The position numbers and the translations under genes are program-made. A model generated the notes under the pieces. The model was not told the DNA's origin. It saw only the letters and a list, made by a program, of their open reading frames with translations, and ran no database searches. Of a DNA stretch of 64,000 nt, positions 37,316 through 45,280 are shown one piece after another. Where the stretch lies: positions 49,581 through 113,580 of the forward strand of contig NZ_JAUSSH010000014.1 of assembly GCF_030812255.1 (NCBI RefSeq), read 5' to 3'. This DNA comes from Paeniglutamicibacter psychrophenolicus. Lineage in GTDB: Bacteria > Actinomycetota > Actinomycetes > Actinomycetales > Micrococcaceae. Every line of letters begins with the position of its first letter. Positions within the stretch are counted from its first letter, which is position 1.

Positions 37316-38641
37316 TTAGTGTGCGGCCTTTCCGCTGGCGGCCAGCGTGGTCCAAAGTTCGGGGAAGTCGGGCATGGTCTTGGCGGTGGTCCCGATGTCC
37401 AGGACCTTCACCCCGGGCACGGCCAGGCCGATGACGGCCCCGGCGGTTGCCATGCGGTGGTCGGCGTAGGTCGCGAACGCCCCGCCGTGCAGCGGGGCCG
37501 GTTCGATCAGCAGCCCGTCGTCCAGCTCGGTGGCGTGGCCGCCGAGGTTGTTGATCTCGGTCACGAGCGCGGCGAGCCGGTCTGTCTCGTGCCCGCGCAG
37601 GTGCCCGATGCCGGTGAGCCGGGACTCGCCCGAGGCCAGGGCGCAGATGGCCGCCAGCGTCGGGGCGAGCTCGGAGGCGTCCGCGTAGTCGATGCCGGAG
37701 ATCTCCGCCGGGCCGGTGAGCTCCAGGGTGCCGTCCGCGTGGTGCGTGACGCTCGCGCCCATGCGGGTGAGGATGGTGCGCCACTGGTCGCCGACCTGGG
37801 TGGTGGAGGCGGGCCAGTGCGGGACGCGGACCGTTCCGCCGGTGACCATGGCGGCGGCCAGGAAGGGGCCGGCGTTGGACAAATCCGGTTCCATCGTGCG
37901 CTCGAAGGCGCTGATGTTTCCGGGCTCGACCTTCCAGCTGCGCTCGTCGGGGCGGGTGATCACCACGCCGAGCTCGCGCAGCGTCGCCACGGTCATCTCG
38001 ATGTGGTCGGGGCTGGCGATGCGGCCCTCGGCGGCGGTGATTTCCAGGCCGTGCTCGGTGCGCGCGGCCACCAGCAGCAGGGCGGAAATGAACTGCGAGG
38101 AACCCGAGGCATCGACAGTGATCCGGCCCCCGGCCAGGGACCCGGTGCCGGTGACGGTGGCCGGCAGCAGGCCGGGTTCGCCGTGTTCGGCCAGCGGGAC
38201 GCCGAGGTCGGACAGCGCGTTGAGCACCGGGGCCATGGGCCGCAGCCGGGCGTGCGGGTCACCGTCGAAGGTGAAGGAACCGCGGGCCAGCGCGGCCAGC
38301 GGGGGAACGAAGCGCATAACGGTCCCGGCCAGCCCGCAGTCGATGTCGACGTGTCCCAGGTCGGCACCCAGATCCATGGGGGTGATGCGCAGCTCCAGGG
38401 TTCCGTCCGCCACCTGGCGGGTTTCGATGCCGGTGCCCAGGGCGCGCAGGGCGCCGATCATCAGGTCCGAGTCGCGGGAGGCCAGCGCGTTGGAGATGCG
38501 CGAGGGGCCCTCGGCCAGGGCGGCAAGCAGAAGATACCGGTTGGTCAACGACTTGGACGCCGGAACGACGACGGTTCCGTCAACGGGGAGTTCGGGGTGC
38601 GGGGCGTCCCACGCGGTGTCCAGGGTGTCTTGGGTGCTCAA
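37316..38641 (-). CDS. aroA: 3-phosphoshikimate 1-carboxyvinyltransferase (EPSP synthase)
   Basis: 441 residues. It adds enolpyruvate to shikimate-3-phosphate in the aromatic amino acid pathway. Visible signatures are 'PASKSLTNRYLLLAALA' (phosphate-binding start), 'DCGLAGTVMRFVPPLAAL' and 'GHLRGHETDRLAAL'. TTG 38641 is supported by GGAGG seven bases upstream. It is divergent from sigH, with 301 bases between that carry the sigH promoter. Confidence 0.94.
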   Translation of the reverse strand: MSTQDTLDTAWDAPHPELPVDGTVVVPASKSLTNRYLLLAALAEGPSRISNALASRDSDLMIGALRALGTGIETRQVADGTLELRITPMDLGADLGHVDIDCGLAGTVMRFVPPLAALARGSFTFDGDPHARLRPMAPVLNALSDLGVPLAEHGEPGLLPATVTGTGSLAGGRITVDASGSSQFISALLLVAARTEHGLEITAAEGRIASPDHIEMTVATLRELGVVITRPDERSWKVEPGNISAFERTMEPDLSNAGPFLAAAMVTGGTVRVPHWPASTTQVGDQWRTILTRMGASVTHHADGTLELTGPAEISGIDYADASELAPTLAAICALASGESRLTGIGHLRGHETDRLAALVTEINNLGGHATELDDGLLIEPAPLHGGAFATYADHRMATAGAVIGLAVPGVKVLDIGTTAKTMPDFPELWTTLAASGKAAH

Positions 38642-38817
38642 CGGCTGCCTCCGGGTCTCGGGTGCGCCGCGGGAGATTGGCCCGCGGCGGGGGTGGGGGG
38701 TCGGGAATGTGGGTCATGGGCGGTGGCGGCGCCGTTGCCGCTGGGGGCCGGGCCCGTGGGCCGGCGATCGGTGTGCCCTCGTGGCCCCAATTCTAGCCGC
38801 AGGCGGGGCCCGGGCGT

Positions 38818-38843
38818 GGAATAGAGTCGCGGGCTTGCGTGTT
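38818..38843 (+). promoter_or_regulatory. SigH/SigR-type autoregulatory promoter of sigH-rshA
   Basis: GGAAT (38818-38822), exactly 18 bases, then GTT (38841-38843): a perfect match to the SigR consensus GGAAT-N18-GTT known in Streptomyces. Expected transcription start is near 38850, leaving about 93 bases of leader to the Shine-Dalgarno-led start at 38943. Confidence 0.75.
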
Positions 38844-38942
38844 ACCCCTGTATGGCGTGAACCGCGCAACGGGCAAGAACCGCTGGCGGGGCCGGTTGCG
38901 CCGGCACCGTACAGGAATTCCTAGGCAAGAGGCGGAGGACAT

Positions 38943-39662
38943 ATGGGAGTACTGCAGCTCGAAGCCCCGGCCCCGAGTGCATCGCGGCTACGCGTAGACT
39001 TGGCCGTGATGACCGAGAATATACAGGGCACCGACACTGTACCGGTAGCCGATGAGACCGAATCACAACGCCGCGAGCGCTTCGAGCGCGACGCACTGCA
39101 ATATGTCGACCAGCTCTATTCCGCGGCCATGCGCATGGCGCGCAACCCCGCGGATGCCGAGGACCTGGTCCAGGAGGCCTACACCAAGGCGTATTCGGCC
39201 TTCCACCAGTACAAGCCCGGGACCAACCTGAAGGCCTGGCTGTACCGGATCCTGACCAACACCTACATCAACCTCTACCGCAAGCGCCAGCGCGAGCCGC
39301 TGCGCACCGGGACGGACACCGTCGAGGATTGGCAGATGGCCAAGGCCGCCGAGCACACGCCCGCGGGGCTGCGTTCGGCCGAGGTCGAGGCCCTGGACCA
39401 CCTTCCGGACTCGGACGTGAAAAACGCGCTGCAGTCCATAGCCGAGGAATTCCGGTTGGCGGTGTACTTCGTGGACGTCGAGGGTTTCCCCTACAAGGAT
39501 GCCGCGGAGATCCTCGGTGTGCCGATCGGCACGGTGATGTCGCGGTTGCACCGGGGACGAAAACAATTGCGAGAATTGCTCGCCGACTATGCGCATGAGC
39601 GCGGGATCGGTGCGGCAAAAAGGACCCAAGGGGCACCCACGCCCGGAGCGGAGAAGAAATAA
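38943..39662 (+). CDS. sigH: ECF sigma factor SigH/SigR (thiol-oxidative stress)
   Basis: 239 residues in the long form; 217 from the internal ATG at 39009. Region 2 is '[20 protein letters not shown]' plus '[20 protein letters not shown]'. Region 4 is '[20 protein letters not shown]'. Mycobacterial SigH shares these stretches nearly word for word. It should direct RNA polymerase to thioredoxin, mycothiol and protease genes after thiol oxidation. The long start has GGAGG (38934-38938) four bases upstream. The short start has no ribosome site but follows TAGACT by eight bases. Two promoters would thus give two isoforms, as for Streptomyces SigR and SigR'. The stop shares one base with the rshA start. 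Confidence 0.93.
   Translation: MGVLQLEAPAPSASRLRVDLAVMTENIQGTDTVPVADETESQRRERFERDALQYVDQLYSAAMRMARNPADAEDLVQEAYTKAYSAFHQYKPGTNLKAWLYRILTNTYINLYRKRQREPLRTGTDTVEDWQMAKAAEHTPAGLRSAEVEALDHLPDSDVKNALQSIAEEFRLAVYFVDVEGFPYKDAAEILGVPIGTVMSRLHRGRKQLRELLADYAHERGIGAAKRTQGAPTPGAEKK
38995..39000 (+). promoter_or_regulatory. Candidate internal leaderless promoter for short SigH
   Basis: TAGACT is followed by eight bases and ATG 39009, inside the coding sequence of the long form. No clear -35 is seen. Confidence 0.45.
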
Positions 39663-39928
39663 TGGGGGACTGCCAGTCATTGGGAGACTGCGACGACAAG
39701 CGCATCGTGCGTCTGTACGAGTACCTTGACGGAGCGTTGTCGCTGCAGGACCTCTCGGAGGTCAAGGCCCACCTGGAGCACTGTGCCGAATGCACCGAGG
39801 AATATGACCTGGAGTGCATCATCCGCTCGGTCGTGCGACGCAGCTGCCAGGAGATCGCGCCGGACACGTTGAAGTCGAAGATCATCACGCGGATTTCCGA
39901 GATCCGGGTCGAATCGGGCCACGCCTAG
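39662..39928 (+). CDS. rshA: RshA/RsrA zinc-binding anti-sigma factor
   Basis: 88 residues. The ZAS motif H-x3-C-x2-C is present (His37, Cys41, Cys44 in 'HLEHCAECTEEYDL'), with further cysteines at 4, 10, 52 and 62. Reduced zinc-bound RshA holds SigH inactive; disulfide formation expels zinc and frees the sigma. It is coupled to sigH by a TAATG overlap and ends before a long hairpin. Confidence 0.93.
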   Translation: MGDCQSLGDCDDKRIVRLYEYLDGALSLQDLSEVKAHLEHCAECTEEYDLECIIRSVVRRSCQEIAPDTLKSKIITRISEIRVESGHA

Positions 39929-39977
39929 AAACATCGGGGCCACGCAGGAAAGCCCGCCACCAGGCACGGGGCACGCA

Positions 39978-40032
39978 AGAGGGCCGGAGTCCGTTTCATC
40001 GTCAGCTGACGATCAACGGGCTCCGGCCCTCT
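39978..40032. terminator. Bidirectional terminator between rshA and bL37
   Basis: Outer arms AGAGGGCCGGAG/CTCCGGCCCTCT, with an inner TCATCGTCAG/CTGACGATCA-type stem. It lies between convergent genes and is followed by TGGTCTTTCC on the plus strand. Confidence 0.75.
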
Positions 40033-40092
40033 GGTCTTTCCGGGTGCGGCGTTCCTGCGGTCTGTGCCCGCGGCAACGCCGCCGCGTCCGGA

Positions 40093-40167
40093 CTAGGTGT
40101 TGGGGCGCTTGCCGTGGTTGGCTCCGCCGCGCTTGCGATCCTTACGCTTACGTGCACGTTTGCTCAT
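40093..40167 (-). CDS. 50S ribosomal protein bL37 (24 residues)
   Basis: Translates to MSKRARKRKDRKRGG, then ANHGKRPNT: a tiny basic protein whose sequence matches the actinobacterial ribosomal protein bL37 first seen in mycobacterial ribosome structures. The frame runs from ATG 40167 to TAG 40093, with AAGGAG seven bases before the ATG. It binds rRNA near the peptidyl-transferase side of the large subunit. Neighbouring sigH-rshA is convergent. Confidence 0.93.
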   Translation of the reverse strand: MSKRARKRKDRKRGGANHGKRPNT

Positions 40168-40271
40168 GTGAGGACTCCTTTGCAATTCCTGGTCCCAAGT
40201 TGGACTTTCCCCAGTCTGTCATAGACACCCGGCCGGACCCAAGAATACAAGTACGCCGCGAGAAAAATGTG

Positions 40272-40877
40272 TCAGCCGGCCCCTGGCTCGGGCAACCCCA
40301 GCCAGGAGTACCAGCCGCGGTGCAGCACCAGCCAGGCCATCAGCCCGTATCCGGCCTGCCCGGGCAGCCCGCCGTTCACCGACAGGTCGTTGCGCCACTG
40401 TGCGTGGTTCTGCAGCGGCGTGAAGGTGTCCACGTAGTGGTGCTTGCGGCGCGTGGCCACATCCGCGTAGACGTGGGAGAGCTCGGCCAGTCGCGCGTTG
40501 CGTTCCGGGTCAAGCCCGGGGGCCGGGCCCACGACCAGGGCCTTGATGCTCATCTGCGAGGCGGAGTCCAGGATGTTGGCCAGGTTCAGCCGGGAACGGG
40601 CGGTGGACAGGCCCAGGTCCAGGTCGCGGTCCGAGAGCGCGATGACCAGGCGGTTGTCGACGTTCTCGCCGAAGCGGCGGGAAGCCTCGTCGAACCAGCG
40701 GGTGCTCAGGGCCTCGGTGCCTTCCCCGGGTGCGGCCAGCGTGTAGCTCTCGATGCGGACCTCGGTGTTGGAGGTGCGTGCCAGCACCCGTCCATACCAG
40801 CCCAGTGCCCGCGGATCCCCGTGACCGGCCAGGAGCTCGTCGCCGATGGCGGTAAGTCGAATAGTGCGGTATTCCAC
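40272..40877 (-). CDS. SGNH/GDSL-fold protein, probably catalytically dead
   Basis: 201 residues. Block I reads 'AIGDELLAGHGDPRALGW', which matches the SGNH pattern except that the nucleophile Ser is Glu. 'GENVDNRLVIALSDRDLDLG' takes the place of blocks II-III. Near the C-terminus, where D-x-x-H is expected, the sequence is 'NDLSVNGGLPGQAGYG', with no His. The fold looks intact but the Ser-His-Asp triad is missing, so a binding rather than hydrolytic role is likely. GTG 40877 has AAAGG six bases upstream. Confidence 0.78.
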   Translation of the reverse strand: MEYRTIRLTAIGDELLAGHGDPRALGWYGRVLARTSNTEVRIESYTLAAPGEGTEALSTRWFDEASRRFGENVDNRLVIALSDRDLDLGLSTARSRLNLANILDSASQMSIKALVVGPAPGLDPERNARLAELSHVYADVATRRKHHYVDTFTPLQNHAQWRNDLSVNGGLPGQAGYGLMAWLVLHRGWYSWLGLPEPGAG

Positions 40878-40930
40878 GAAAGACCTTTCTCAGGGCGCGT
40901 ACGCACCAACATTAGCAGTCGGTTAAGCGA

Positions 40931-40967
40931 CCTCGGGGCGGGACACCGTCGATGTCCCGCCCCGAGG
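40931..40967 (-). terminator. Terminator hairpin after kgd
   Basis: A perfect 15-bp stem, CCTCGGGGCGGGACA/TGTCCCGCCCCGAGG, with a seven-base loop, about 50 bases past the kgd stop. Confidence 0.7.
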
Positions 40968-41018
40968 GCAATTTCCGCGGTCACATCACCCTTTGGGTGC
41001 GGACCGCCCGGCGCCGCC

Positions 41019-44000
41019 CTAGCGGGTGAACGCCTCGGTGATCAGGCGAGCCTGCTGGACCTCGTGGCGCTTGTGCGTGCCGGTGGAGGTCGCCGCCGAG
41101 GCCTTGCGCGAGACCAGGCGCACGGCCTTGCCCAGCTCGGCCGGCAGGTTCAGGCCGACGAACGGCCACGGACCCTGGTTGGCGGGCTCGTCCTGTGCCC
41201 AGACGGCCTCGGCGTTCGGGTACTTGGCCATCTCGGCCGCAATCGCCTCGGCGGGCAGCGGGTAGAGCTGCTCGACGCGCACGATTGCGGTCTTGGTGTC
41301 GTTGGCCTTGGTGCGGGCCGCATCCAGGTCGTAGTACAGGCGCCCGGAAACCAGCAGCACGCGGTCCACGTCGGCCGGGTTCAGGTTCGCGGTGTCCGGA
41401 ATCACTTCCTGGAAGGTGCCGGTGGTGAAGTCCTCCACCGCGGAGGCGGCGGCCTTCAGGCGCAGCAGCTGCTTCGGGGTGAAGATGACCAACGGCTTGC
41501 GCGGACGGGCGTAGGCCTGGCGGCGCAACAGGTGGAAGTGGTTGGCACCGGTGGACGGCTGGGCCACGACCATGTTGTTTTCCGCGCACATCTGCAGGAA
41601 ACGCTCGATGCGGGCCGAGGAGTGGTCCGGGCCCTGTCCCTCGTAGCCGTGCGGAAGCATCATGACCAGGGAAGAGCGCTGGCCCCACTTCTGCTCGGCG
41701 GAGGAGATGAACTCGTCGATGACGGTCTGGGCGCCGTTGACGAAGTCGCCGAACTGCGCCTCCCAGAGCACCAGGGCGTCCGGGCGCTCGACCGAGTAGC
41801 CGTATTCGAAGCCAAGGGCCGCGTATTCGCTCAACAGCGAGTCGTAGATCCACAGCTTCGCCTGGTCTTCGGCCAGGTTCAGCAGCGGGTACCACTCGTC
41901 CCCGTTGAGGCGGTCGTGGAAGACCGCGTGGCGCTGCACGAAGGTGCCGCGTCGCGAGTCCTGGCCCGCCAGGCGGACCGGCACGCCTTCCATGGACAGG
42001 GTGCCGAAGGCGGCGATTTCCGCCATGCCCCAGTCGATCCCGCCCTCGCGGCTCATCTTCTCGCGGCGCTCCAGGAGCACCTTGAGCTTCGGGTGGACGG
42101 TGAAGTCCTCCGGGATGGCCAGGTGCGCGGCGCCGATGTGCGCCAGGGTCTCGGCGGTGATGGCCGTGTCCTTGGCGTCGATCGAGGCTGCCTCGTCCTC
42201 GCGCTGGGCCGTGGGCAGCTCCAGGTCGTGGATGGCCGAGGTGCCCGGGGTGATGACCGGGATCGGGGAGGTCTGCGCCGCGTGGGTCTCGGCGAAGACG
42301 CGCTCCAGGCGCTGCTGGTAGTCGCGCAGTGCCTGGTCGGCCTCGTCCTGCGTGATGTCGCCGCGGCCGACGAGGGCCTCGGTGTACAGCTTGCGGGTCG
42401 AGCGCTTGGCCTCGATGAGGTTGTACATCATCGGCTGGGTCATCGACGGGTCGTCGCCCTCGTTGTGGCCACGGCGGCGGTAGCACACCATGTCGATGAC
42501 GACGTCCTTGTTGAAGCGCTGGCGGTAGGCGAAGGCCAACTGCGCCACGTGGACCACGGACTCCGGCTCGTCGCCGTTGACGTGGAACACCGGTGCCTGG
42601 ACCTGCTTGGCCACGTCGGTGGCGTACACGCTGGAACGCGAGTCGGTCGGTGCGGTGGTGAAACCGACCTGGTTGTTCACGATCACGTGGATCGTGCCGC
42701 CGGTCTTGTAGCCCTCGAGCTGGGAGAGCGTGAGGGTCTCGCCGACCACGCCCTGGCCCGCGAAGGCCGCGTCGCCGTGCACCAGGATCGGCAGGACGTT
42801 GAAGTCCTTGGATCCGGCGCGGTCCTGCTTGGCACGCACGATGCCCTCGAGCACCGGGTTCACGGCTTCGAGGTGCGAGGGGTTGGCGGCCAGGTAGACC
42901 TTGGTCTGGTTGCCCTGGTCCGAGGTGAAGGAACCCTCGGTGCCCAGGTGGTACTTCACGTCGCCCGAGCCCTGGACCGAGCCGGGGGTCGCGGTGCCCT
43001 CGAATTCGCGGAAGACCTGTGCGTAGGTCTTGCCGGCGATGTTGGTCAGCACGTTGAGGCGGCCGCGGTGCGCCATGCCGATGGCGACCTCGTCCATGCC
43101 GGCGTCCGCGGCGTCGGACAGGATCCCGTCGAGCAGCGGAATCAGGGATTCGCCGCCTTCCAGGGAGAAGCGCTTCTGGCCGACGAACTTGGTCTGCAGG
43201 AAGGTCTCGAAGGCCTCAGCGGAGTTCAGCTTGGCCAGGATGCGCAGCTGCTCTTCGCGGGTCGGCTTGGTGTACGGGTGCTCCAGCTCGTCCTGGAACC
43301 ACTTGCGTTCCACCGGATCCTGGATGTGCATGTACTCGATGCCGATGGTGCGGCAGTAGGCGTCGCGCAGCACCCCGAGGATGTCGCGCAGCAGCAAACG
43401 GTCGGCCCCGCCGAAGCCGCCGGTGACCCATTCGCGGTCCAGGTCCCACAGCGTCAGGCCGTAGGTCTGGATGTCCAGGTCCGGGTGGCGGCGCTGGACG
43501 TATTCCAGCGGGTTGGTGTCGGCCATCAGGTGGCCGCGCACGCGGTAGGAGTGGATCAGCTGCTGGATGCGCGCGATCTTGTTGACCTGAAGCTCGACGT
43601 CGACCTGGTTGTCGACCGCCCAGCGGACCGGCTCGTAGGGGATGCGCAGCGCTTCGAAGATCTCGTCGTAGAAGCCCTGCTCGCCCAGCAGCAGAGACTC
43701 GACGAGCTTGAGGAACTCGCCGGAGCCGGCGCCCTGGATGACGCGGTGGTCGTACGTGGAGGTCAGCGTGATGACCTTGCCCACGCCCTGCAAGGCAACG
43801 GTGGACTCGGCGGCGCCGCGGAAGGCGGCCGGGTACTCGAGGGCGCCGACGCCCACGATGGTGGCCTGGCCCTTGGACAGGCGCGGGACCGAGTGCACGG
43901 TGCCGATGCCGCCGGGGTTGGTCAGCGAGACGGTGGTGCCGGCGTAGTCGTCGGCGGTGAGCTTGTTGGCGCGTGCGCGCTTGATCAGGCCCTCGTAGGT

Positions 44001-44798
44001 GTCCCAGAATTCGGAGAAGGACAGGGTTTCGGCGGCCTTGATGTTGGGAACCGCGAGCATGCGCGAGCCATCGGGCTTGGGCATGTCGATGGCGATGCCG
44101 AAGTTCACGTGGGCCGGCTGGATCGCCATCGGCTTGCCGTCGATCTCGGCGTAGGTGACGTTCTGCGAGGGGAAGAGCTTCAGGGCACGGATCACGGCGA
44201 AGCCGATGATGTGCGTGAAGGAGATCTTGCCGCCACGGGCGCGCTTGAGGTGGTTGTTGATGACCACGCGGTTGTCGATCAGGGCCTTGGCCGGGACCGC
44301 ACGCACCGTGGTGGCCGTCGGAACGGTCAGCGACTGCTCCATGTTGGTGGCGATGGCCTTGGCCGGGCCGCGCAGCTGGGTGCGCTTTTCCTCGCCCGAT
44401 GCCGAGGTGCCGGTGCCCTTGGGCAGCTGCGCCGGGATCGGCTGGGACTTGGTGGCCGGGGCCGGGTCGGCCGGGACGCGCGGTGCGGCTGCAGCGGCGG
44501 AACCTGCGGTGGAGGATTCCGCGGAGGCGCTGGGCATGGTGCCGGTGACGTCAACGACGCGGGCCTGAGTTGCGGCGCGCGGTGCGGCCGGAGGGGCAGC
44601 CGGTGCCGGGGTCGCAGCGACCGGAACCTCCGCTGCCGGGGGTGCGGCGGCCTGATCCGAATTGAGGGACGCGAAGATGTCCCACCATTTCTTGTCTACC
44701 GAGTTCTTGTCCTTGAGGAACTGTTGGTACAGCTCATCGACTAGCCATTCGTTCCCGCCGAACTCTTCGGTGAGTCGGTGGTGCGATTGATCTGGCAC
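41019..44798 (-). CDS. kgd: Multifunctional 2-oxoglutarate metabolism enzyme (Kgd/OdhA)
   Basis: 1259 residues. Residues 1-90 are a short E1-type start ('VDELYQQFLKDKNSVDKKWW') and an Ala/Pro linker. About 110-355 form an E2 succinyltransferase catalytic domain without lipoyl domain ('TYDHRVIQGAGSGEFL'). About 360-1259 form the thiamine-diphosphate E1 ('GMAHRGRLNVL', 'GDAAFAGQGVVGETLTLSQL', 'VNNQVGFTT'). It oxidatively decarboxylates 2-oxoglutarate in the TCA cycle and can make succinic semialdehyde or 2-hydroxy-3-oxoadipate. GTG 44798 is chosen (AGAGG nine bases upstream); the frame extends to TTG 44837. It is monocistronic with a terminator. Confidence 0.95.
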   Translation of the reverse strand: MPDQSHHRLTEEFGGNEWLVDELYQQFLKDKNSVDKKWWDIFASLNSDQAAAPPAAEVPVAATPAPAAPPAAPRAATQARVVDVTGTMPSASAESSTAGSAAAAAPRVPADPAPATKSQPIPAQLPKGTGTSASGEEKRTQLRGPAKAIATNMEQSLTVPTATTVRAVPAKALIDNRVVINNHLKRARGGKISFTHIIGFAVIRALKLFPSQNVTYAEIDGKPMAIQPAHVNFGIAIDMPKPDGSRMLAVPNIKAAETLSFSEFWDTYEGLIKRARANKLTADDYAGTTVSLTNPGGIGTVHSVPRLSKGQATIVGVGALEYPAAFRGAAESTVALQGVGKVITLTSTYDHRVIQGAGSGEFLKLVESLLLGEQGFYDEIFEALRIPYEPVRWAVDNQVDVELQVNKIARIQQLIHSYRVRGHLMADTNPLEYVQRRHPDLDIQTYGLTLWDLDREWVTGGFGGADRLLLRDILGVLRDAYCRTIGIEYMHIQDPVERKWFQDELEHPYTKPTREEQLRILAKLNSAEAFETFLQTKFVGQKRFSLEGGESLIPLLDGILSDAADAGMDEVAIGMAHRGRLNVLTNIAGKTYAQVFREFEGTATPGSVQGSGDVKYHLGTEGSFTSDQGNQTKVYLAANPSHLEAVNPVLEGIVRAKQDRAGSKDFNVLPILVHGDAAFAGQGVVGETLTLSQLEGYKTGGTIHVIVNNQVGFTTAPTDSRSSVYATDVAKQVQAPVFHVNGDEPESVVHVAQLAFAYRQRFNKDVVIDMVCYRRRGHNEGDDPSMTQPMMYNLIEAKRSTRKLYTEALVGRGDITQDEADQALRDYQQRLERVFAETHAAQTSPIPVITPGTSAIHDLELPTAQREDEAASIDAKDTAITAETLAHIGAAHLAIPEDFTVHPKLKVLLERREKMSREGGIDWGMAEIAAFGTLSMEGVPVRLAGQDSRRGTFVQRHAVFHDRLNGDEWYPLLNLAEDQAKLWIYDSLLSEYAALGFEYGYSVERPDALVLWEAQFGDFVNGAQTVIDEFISSAEQKWGQRSSLVMMLPHGYEGQGPDHSSARIERFLQMCAENNMVVAQPSTGANHFHLLRRQAYARPRKPLVIFTPKQLLRLKAAASAVEDFTTGTFQEVIPDTANLNPADVDRVLLVSGRLYYDLDAARTKANDTKTAIVRVEQLYPLPAEAIAAEMAKYPNAEAVWAQDEPANQGPWPFVGLNLPAELGKAVRLVSRKASAATSTGTHKRHEVQQARLITEAFTR

Positions 44799-44874
44799 GG
44801 TATTACGCCTCTTCTCCCTGTATTTCCGTTTGTCCAAGCGCCTTCGAGCGGAAACCCGTCACGAGGGCATAGTT

Positions 44875-44896
44875 CTAGACCTGCTAAGTAGTCTAG
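44875..44896. promoter_or_regulatory. Candidate operator upstream of kgd
   Basis: Perfect inverted repeat CTAGAC-N10-GTCTAG, 77 bases upstream of the kgd start. A possible -10 (TAGACT, minus strand) is embedded in it, so a bound protein would block transcription. Confidence 0.45.
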
Positions 44897-45280
44897 TGAC
44901 TAATCCGCGCCGGATGGGAACCAATGAGCCGGTTATCACATGCGTGGCGCGCCGAACGGCGATTCAAGCGACCGGGCTCACACCCGGGGCCCGCGGTGCA
45001 CGATTCGGGGCAGCGGGGGGACGGCGCGAGCGGGTGCCGGACCCGGGGAACGGCGCATGTGCTCAAGTCGCGGTTCAGATACACTGGCATTGTTATGGAC
45101 AGCCACTCTCTGTGCCGGCCAGTCGTGAAATCACGCGGTGCCGGCCATACATGTCATTGCTCGCCCAGTTCGGTCTCCCCATCGGAGCCTTCTTGTTGCC
45201 GGCGCACACACCCTAGGTTTCCGGGCCGCGGCGTTTCCGCCCCCCGAATCCGCCCCGCCGGCGGGGCGGTGAAACACTAG
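44897..45280. other. Gene-free stretch between kgd and the CorC-type gene
   Basis: 384 bases. TACACT at 45080-45085 could be a -10 for the downstream operon, giving a leader of about 190 bases. I recognise no known riboswitch core and no protein-like frame in it. Confidence 0.35.

Noticed and set aside
40044..44744. A 1566-codon frame antisense to kgd
   Set aside because: It is a mirror of the strongly conserved kgd gene. The translation is dominated by V, G, L, D, H and R patterns typical of antisense frames in GC-rich genes and shows no domain.
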